Part shown: in pieces, positions 59,586 through 64,000 of the stretch
How positions within the stretch are numbered: the first letter of the stretch is position 1
Layout of the letters: each line of letters starts with the position of its first letter
Source of the DNA: Histidinibacterium lentulum
GTDB taxonomy: Bacteria; Pseudomonadota; Alphaproteobacteria; Rhodobacterales; Rhodobacteraceae
DNA: 64,000 bases
Assembly: GCF_003789055.1 (NCBI RefSeq)
Contig: NZ_ML119091.1
Coordinates: forward strand, 1 to 64,000
Direction: 5' to 3'
Notes under the pieces: generated by a model
What the model saw: the letters and a program-made list of their open reading frames with translations, nothing else
Database searches by the model: none
Told to the model about the DNA's origin: nothing
Translations under genes and position numbers: made by a program

Positions 59586-60404
59586 TCAGGGGCGGATGAA
59601 CTTCGGGCCGCCCTCGGCGGTGGAGGTCTCGCCGGGGCGCACCGTGCGGAATGTGCTGGCGCCCACACCCGAGACCGTGCCGCGGCCGGCGGCCATCTCG
59701 GCGCGGATCGCGGCGAGGGGCGCCTCGAGGTCGACGCCGAGGGCGACGCGACCGTCCTCGAGCTCCGCCTTGGCCGACACGAGGCTGACGATCTGCGCCA
59801 CCCCGCCCGAAAGGGAGAAGACCGGCGCGCCCGACGAGCCGAAGTTCACGTCGCAGGACATGACGTAGATCCCGTCCTGGCGGCCCAGCACGTCGCAGCT
59901 TTCCTGCAGGGAGGGGCGTTCGCTGCGCTCCTCGGCATAGGAGACGATGCCCACGGGATCGCCCTCGCGCGGGGAGAGGCCCACGGGAAAGGGCAGGATG
60001 CCGGTGTGACGGATCGGCTGAGAGAGTTCCAGCAGCGCCACGTCGCGCCCGAGGTTCGCCATGTCGGCGGACGCGCCGAAGACGTAGCCCGGATGGGCCA
60101 CCGCCCGGCGGATGTCGCGGTAGGCCAGCGCCCGCCCGTCGCGGAAGCCCGCCCGGAATTCCATGCGCGAGGGGTCGATCCTCTCGCCGGTCTGGCGGTC
60201 GTAGAGGCAATGGGCGGCTGTCAGCAGCGTCGTCTCGTCGATCAGGGCCGCGGTGCAGAAGCCCTTTCCCGCGATGTCGAGACGGCCCACCGCCTCCCAG
60301 CCGCGGGCGGCGTCGAGGGTCTCGAGCGCACGCAGGTCGGTGTCCTGCGCGAGGGCGGGCAGCGCGGCCCAGAGCAGGGCGAAGGCGGAGAGAATGCGGC
60401 GCAT
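59586..60404 (-). CDS. Secreted trypsin-like serine protease
   Basis: 272 residues with a signal peptide (LSAFALLWAALPALAQ). Chymotrypsin-fold catalytic triad: H65 (LLTAAHC), D121 (GRDVALLEL) and S191 (FGSSGAPVF). Four Cys (C50/C66, C170/C184) can form two disulfides. Periplasmic or secreted endopeptidase, substrate unknown; no PDZ domain, so not DegP. The start at 60404 is the signal-peptide Met. Separated from glcF by 63 bases. Confidence 0.9.
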   Translation of the reverse strand: MRRILSAFALLWAALPALAQDTDLRALETLDAARGWEAVGRLDIAGKGFCTAALIDETTLLTAAHCLYDRQTGERIDPSRMEFRAGFRDGRALAYRDIRRAVAHPGYVFGASADMANLGRDVALLELSQPIRHTGILPFPVGLSPREGDPVGIVSYAEERSERPSLQESCDVLGRQDGIYVMSCDVNFGSSGAPVFSLSGGVAQIVSLVSAKAELEDGRVALGVDLEAPLAAIRAEMAAGRGTVSGVGASTFRTVRPGETSTAEGGPKFIRP

Positions 60405-60467
60405 GGGGGACCGGAGGACGGGGTGTGGCGCAATCCTAGGGACGGATTGCGGCGGAAATGGGGCAGG

Positions 60468-61829
60468 TCACGTCTCCGGCGTCAGGGCGCCGGGTTTCGG
60501 CCCGCCCGTGGCCCAGTCGAGCAGCTCCACCGTATGGACCACCGGGATGGCGGTGCCGCCGCCGATCTGCATCATGCAGCCGATGTTGCCGGCGGCGATG
60601 ACATCGGGTGCCTTCGCCTCGAGCGTGCGGACCTTGCGCGCCTTGAGCTGCGCCGAGATCCCGGGCTGCATCAGGTTGTAGGTCCCGGCCGAGCCGCAGC
60701 AGAGGTGCGGATCGGCGGGTTCGACCACGGTGAAGCCGGCGCCCTTCAGGAGCGCCTTGGGCGCGGCCTTGATCTTCTGCCCGTGCTGGAGCGAGCAGGC
60801 GGCGTGGTAGGCCACGGTCAGCCCCTCGGGCGCGCGGGTCTCCTGCGGCGCATGAGCATCGGTTCCGGCGATGGAGTCCTTCGCGGGGCGCGGGGTGGCG
60901 GCGGGGGCCGTGGGCATGAGGTCCGAGAGCACCTCCGACACATCGCGCGCAAGGGCGGCGACCCGGGCCGCGTCCTGCGCGAGCGGCGTCCGGGCGAACA
61001 TGTGGCCGTAGTCCTTCACGGTCGTCCCGCAGCCCGAGGTGTTGATCACGATGGCTTCGAGGCCGCCCGCGTCGGCCTCGCGGGCGAAGGCGCGGATGTT
61101 CTTCGCGGCGGTGGCATGGGCCTCGGTCTCCTTGCCCATGTGATGGGTGAGCGCGCCGCAGCAGCCCTGCCCCTCGACGACGACGACCTCGGCGCCGAGG
61201 CGGGTCAGAAGCCGGATCGTGGCGTCGTTGATGTCCGTGTTGAGCGCGCGCTGGGCGCAGCCCGTCATCAGCGCCACGCGCAGCTTCCGGGGGCCTTGGG
61301 CGGGAAAGGTCTGCGGATCGTCGTTGCGGCTGACGGGGGGGATGCGCTTCGGCGCCATCTCCAGCATGGCGCGCAGGCGCGCGTCGGGGATCAGGCGGCG
61401 GAACGGGCGGCCCGCCTTCGCCGCGAGCAGGGCCAGCCGGAAGCGCCCCGGATAGGGCAGGATCCGCGCCAGGAGCCAGCGCAGGGCGCGGTCGTGCCAG
61501 GGGCGGTCGTAGTGCTTCTCGATATAGGCGCGCGCGTGGTCGACGAGGTGCATGTAATGCACGCCCGAGGGGCAGGTGGTCATGCAGGCGAGGCAGGACA
61601 GGCAGCGGTCGATGTGGCGGACGGTCTTCGCGTCGGGCACCCGCTCGTTCTCGAGCATGTCCTTCATCAGGTAGATGCGGCCCCGGGGGCTGTCGAGCTC
61701 GTCGCCGAGGGTCAGATAGGTCGGGCAGGTCGCCGTGCAGAAGCCGCAGTGGACGCAAGCGCGCAGGATCTCGTTGGCGCGGGCCGTTCCGGGGTCCTTG
61801 AGCTGCTCTGGGGTGAAATGGGTCTGCAT
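60468..61829 (-). CDS. glcF: Glycolate oxidase iron-sulfur subunit
   Basis: 453 residues. Two 4Fe-4S ferredoxin motifs, C25-x2-C28-x2-C31-x3-C35P and C76-x2-C79-x2-C82-x3-C86P, followed by two CCG (heterodisulfide-reductase-like) domains (GCGTTV, CCGALTHH, and CCGSAGTYNLMQP). It passes electrons from the GlcD/GlcE flavoproteins to the quinone pool during glycolate oxidation to glyoxylate. The start ATG is at 61829, 32 bases after glcE. An insertion rich in Ala/Pro (TAPAATPRPAKDS) is seen between the CCG domains. Confidence 0.94.
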   Translation of the reverse strand: MQTHFTPEQLKDPGTARANEILRACVHCGFCTATCPTYLTLGDELDSPRGRIYLMKDMLENERVPDAKTVRHIDRCLSCLACMTTCPSGVHYMHLVDHARAYIEKHYDRPWHDRALRWLLARILPYPGRFRLALLAAKAGRPFRRLIPDARLRAMLEMAPKRIPPVSRNDDPQTFPAQGPRKLRVALMTGCAQRALNTDINDATIRLLTRLGAEVVVVEGQGCCGALTHHMGKETEAHATAAKNIRAFAREADAGGLEAIVINTSGCGTTVKDYGHMFARTPLAQDAARVAALARDVSEVLSDLMPTAPAATPRPAKDSIAGTDAHAPQETRAPEGLTVAYHAACSLQHGQKIKAAPKALLKGAGFTVVEPADPHLCCGSAGTYNLMQPGISAQLKARKVRTLEAKAPDVIAAGNIGCMMQIGGGTAIPVVHTVELLDWATGGPKPGALTPET

Positions 61830-61861
61830 GTGGGTGTCCCTGTGGGGGGCGTCGGTGCGGC

Positions 61862-63010
61862 CTAGGCCATGAGGCCGGGATTGAGGATGCCGCGCGGGTC
61901 GAACTTCGCCCTCAGCGCGGCGTCGAGCGCCGCGACCCCGTTGGCGCGGGGCGGGAAGGGCGGCACGGCGGCGCGGGTGGCGGGGCTGGCGCGCAGGAGC
62001 GTGGCATGACCGCCGAGGCCCCGGGTGGCGGCACGCAGGGAGGCCGCGCCCGCGTCGCCCGCGTCGGGGGTGAGCAGCCAGACGCGCCCGCCGCCCCAGT
62101 CGTAAAGCGCGGCATGTTCGATCCCGGCCTCCCGGAGCGCCTGCGAGACATGAGGCCCGTCGGTGGGTTTCACCGAGACCTGCCAGACGGCGCCCTGCCG
62201 CCCGGCGAAGGGCAGCACGTCGCGCACTTCGCGCCAGAGCGCGGCGCTGGCCTCGCCCTCCGCGGTCTCCCAGCCGGGCAGGGCGCCGCTGCGCAGGGCC
62301 CTCAGACGATAGGCGACGGAGCCCTCGAGCCCCTCGATCCGCACGCGCGTCTCGCTGTCGCCCCCCGTCGTCGCGGCGTCGAGATGGGCGGCGCCGGTCA
62401 CGTCGAAGGGCGAGGTGAGCGCGCGCGACAGGGCCGCCACGCCCTCCGTCGCCGAAAGCCCGCGGGCGATCAGCGTGGCCTCGGCGGCGGGTTTCGCCAG
62501 CACCTTGAGAGAGACCTCGGTGAGGATGCCGAGCGTGCCCCAGGAGCCCGCCATCAGCTTCACCAGATCGTAGCCGGTGACGTTCTTCATCACCCGCCCG
62601 CCGTTCGACACCACCGTGCCCGCCCCGTCGACGAAGCGCACGCCGAGAAGGAAATCCCTGGCCGCGCCCACGGCGATGCGGCGGGGGCCGGAGACGCCCG
62701 CCGCGATCACGCCGCCGATGGTGGGCGCGCCTGCGGTGCCCAGAAGCGGGCGGTGGTCCATGGGCTCGAAGGCGAGGCGCTGGCCGTCGCCCGCCAGTTG
62801 CGCGTCGATCTCCGACAGCGGCGTGCCCGCGCGCGCCACGAGGGTGAGTGCGCCGGGCTCGTGCAGCGTGATGCCCGACAGGCCCCCCGTCTCCACCACC
62901 TCGCCGGGAACCGGCCGTCCGATCTCCCGCGTGCCGCCGCCCCGGATGCGCAGCGGCCCCGCGGCCTCTGCCACGAGGCGCGCCAGCTCCTCTTCGCTCT
63001 CGGGTCTCAT
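61862..63010 (-). CDS. glcE: Glycolate oxidase FAD-binding subunit
   Basis: 382 residues. FAD-binding PCMH/FAD_binding_4 domain with LRIRGGGTREIGRP, GTAGAPTIGGVIAAGVSGPRRI and GGRVMKNVTGYDLVKLMAGSWGTLGI. Shorter than GlcD, as usual. The start ATG 63010 is preceded by GGAGCCAGAAAAAC, in which the ribosome site is part of the composite intergenic element. Part of the glcDEF operon. Confidence 0.93.
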   Translation of the reverse strand: MRPESEEELARLVAEAAGPLRIRGGGTREIGRPVPGEVVETGGLSGITLHEPGALTLVARAGTPLSEIDAQLAGDGQRLAFEPMDHRPLLGTAGAPTIGGVIAAGVSGPRRIAVGAARDFLLGVRFVDGAGTVVSNGGRVMKNVTGYDLVKLMAGSWGTLGILTEVSLKVLAKPAAEATLIARGLSATEGVAALSRALTSPFDVTGAAHLDAATTGGDSETRVRIEGLEGSVAYRLRALRSGALPGWETAEGEASAALWREVRDVLPFAGRQGAVWQVSVKPTDGPHVSQALREAGIEHAALYDWGGGRVWLLTPDAGDAGAASLRAATRGLGGHATLLRASPATRAAVPPFPPRANGVAALDAALRAKFDPRGILNPGLMA

Positions 63011-63011
63011 G

Positions 63012-63068
63012 TTTTTCTGGCTCCAAATATCCCGGGGGGAGGCCGAAGGCCGGGGGGCGGAGCCCCCC
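63012..63068 (-). repeat. Composite intergenic element, copy 4 (inverted)
   Basis: Read leftward: hairpin GGGGGGCTCCGCCCCCC (63068-63052), a GGCCTTCGGCC stem (63051-63041), then the core CCCCGGGATATTTGGAGCC plus AGAAAAA ending next to the glcE ATG. The GGAG of the core is also the glcE ribosome site. Lies in the 88 bases between glcD and glcE and could attenuate the operon. Confidence 0.65.
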
Positions 63069-63098
63069 TTGGGTCGCCGCCGCAGGCGGCGAAATCCC

Positions 63099-64000
63099 TC
63101 ATTCCGCCGCGATCCTGCGGCTGGCGCTCGCCGCCAGCGGAAAGACCTTGGCGGGGTTCAGCAGCCAGGCCGGATCGAACACGTCCTTCACCCGCATCTG
63201 CGCCTCGAGATCGGCGGGGGTGTATTGCACGCTCATCAGGTCGCGCTTCTCGATGCCGACGCCGTGCTCCCCGGTCAGGCAGCCGCCCACCTCCACGCAG
63301 AGCGTGAGGATGTCCGCACCCAGCGCCTCGGCCTTCCCGAGCTCGCCTTCGTTGGCGTTGAACAGGATCAGCGGGTGCATGTTGCCGTCGCCCGCGTGGA
63401 AGACGTTGGCGACCTCGAGCCCGTAGCCCCGGGACAGCTCGCGGATGCCGCGCAGCACCTCGGGGAGTTTCGACACGGGGATGGTGCCGTCGAGGCAGAT
63501 GTAGTCGTTGATCTGACCCATCGCGCCGAAGGCGGACTTGCGTCCGAGCCAGATGCGCGCGGCCTCGTCGGCGTCGGCGGCCTCGCGCAGCACCTCGGGC
63601 TCGTGGCGGCGGGCGATCTGCAGGATCAGGCCGAGCTGTTCCTCGATCTCCGTCTCCGATCCCTCGACCTCGACGATGAGCAGCGCCTCCACGTCCGGGT
63701 AGCCGGCCTTGGCGAAGGCCTCGCAGGCGCGGATGCAGGGGCGGTCCATGAACTCGATGGCCACAGGCAGGACGCCGGCCTTGATGATGTCCGACACGCA
63801 GGCGCCCGCGATCTCGTTGGAGAAAAAGCCCATCAGCACGGGCCGCGCGCCCTCGGGTTTCGGCAGGATCCGCAGCGTCGCCTCGGTCACCACGCCGAGC
63901 TGGCCCTCCGATCCGCAGACGACGCCCAGGAGGTCGAGCCCGCCGGGGTCGAGATGCGCGCCGCCCAGTTCCAGCACCGTGCCGTCCATCTGCACAAGGG
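63099..64000 (-). CDS. glcD: Glycolate oxidase subunit GlcD, C-terminal part (partial)
   Basis: About 300 residues of the C-terminal part; the start lies beyond the right edge. GSEGQLGVVTEATLRILPKPEGARPVLMGF is the end of the FAD domain; NVFHAGDGNMHPLILFN and GEHGVGIEKRDLM (metal/flavin site) belong to the FAD-oxidase C domain. Catalytic flavoprotein for glycolate and probably D-lactate. First gene of glcD-glcE-glcF in the visible order. Confidence 0.93.
   Translation of the reverse strand, partial: LVQMDGTVLELGGAHLDPGGLDLLGVVCGSEGQLGVVTEATLRILPKPEGARPVLMGFFSNEIAGACVSDIIKAGVLPVAIEFMDRPCIRACEAFAKAGYPDVEALLIVEVEGSETEIEEQLGLILQIARRHEPEVLREAADADEAARIWLGRKSAFGAMGQINDYICLDGTIPVSKLPEVLRGIRELSRGYGLEVANVFHAGDGNMHPLILFNANEGELGKAEALGADILTLCVEVGGCLTGEHGVGIEKRDLMSVQYTPADLEAQMRVKDVFDPAWLLNPAKVFPLAASASRRIAAE

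Overview
The window is a stretch of very GC-rich chromosome from an alphaproteobacterium, most likely Rhodobacterales (Rhodobacteraceae/Roseobacter group). Supporting this are the gene styles (DinB with an N-terminal Cys4 extension, small HSP of the IbpA type, zf-CHCC protein, sll1863-type coiled-coil protein, split MnmC, acetoin-dehydrogenase-like complex) and repeated intergenic elements of a kind I associate with this order. No species is assigned. No tRNA, rRNA, CRISPR array or prophage module was found.

Layout. 1-3200: the right end of an IS66-type element has cut dinB, followed by a solitary low-GC OLD-family ATPase/TOPRIM nuclease. 3200-10.6 kb: a ParB-like protein, a NUDIX hydrolase, dapA, a lytic transglycosylase, an EamA exporter, and the two halves of MnmC encoded divergently (mnmD methyltransferase and an FAD oxidoreductase). 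10.6-11.4 kb: a non-coding block of about 213-bp tandem repeats. 11.4-12.9 kb: a small coiled-coil protein and a membrane fatty-acid desaturase, separated by two long perfect palindromes.

13.0-23.2 kb is a catabolic island read leftward and faced by a divergent Lrp/AsnC regulator. It holds TPP-dependent E1 alpha and beta, a lipoyl-alpha/beta-hydrolase E2, a VOC protein, a diaminopropionate-ammonia-lyase-like PLP enzyme, a polar amino-acid ABC importer, a Gfo/Idh oxidoreductase and a GlcG/HbpS-type protein. The simplest reading is uptake of an amino acid, deamination to a 2-oxo acid and oxidative decarboxylation to an acyl-CoA; no E3 is present. 23.1-33.8 kb holds two SDRs, an M20 peptidase homologue with altered metal ligands, and an operon that couples a peptide-type ABC importer to a GH31 glycosidase, an MBL-fold lactonase and an SDR. 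This suggests a glycoside-to-aldonic-acid route.

34.3-57.3 kb is mostly ordinary chromosome: hrpB, a DUF6653-like protein, a low-GC DUF3592-like orphan, a CDF transporter, a YihY/BrkB protein, an MFS transporter, a MarR/Rid/solute-binding-protein locus, prs, an HCCA-isomerase-like protein, LysM, GST, a threonine-aldolase-like enzyme, YcgN-like, ribF, MaoC, polA, and several small conserved proteins. 57.4-58.7 kb is another low-GC orphan, a Zn-ribbon/PIN-like protein. 58.9-64.0 kb has hsp20, a secreted trypsin-like protease and glcF-glcE-glcD (glycolate oxidase; glcD runs off the right edge).

Cross-cutting structure: four copies of a composite intergenic element (a GC hairpin plus a GGGATA(C/T)TT...CCAGA core), three copies of a GGTGGGTT...AACCCACC hairpin at gene ends, and two copies of a 25-nt block centred on the palindrome GTTACACGATGTAAC. 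Three solitary, visibly AT-richer genes (968-2908, 37526-38263, 57476-58693) sit between conserved genes and look like acquired cargo.
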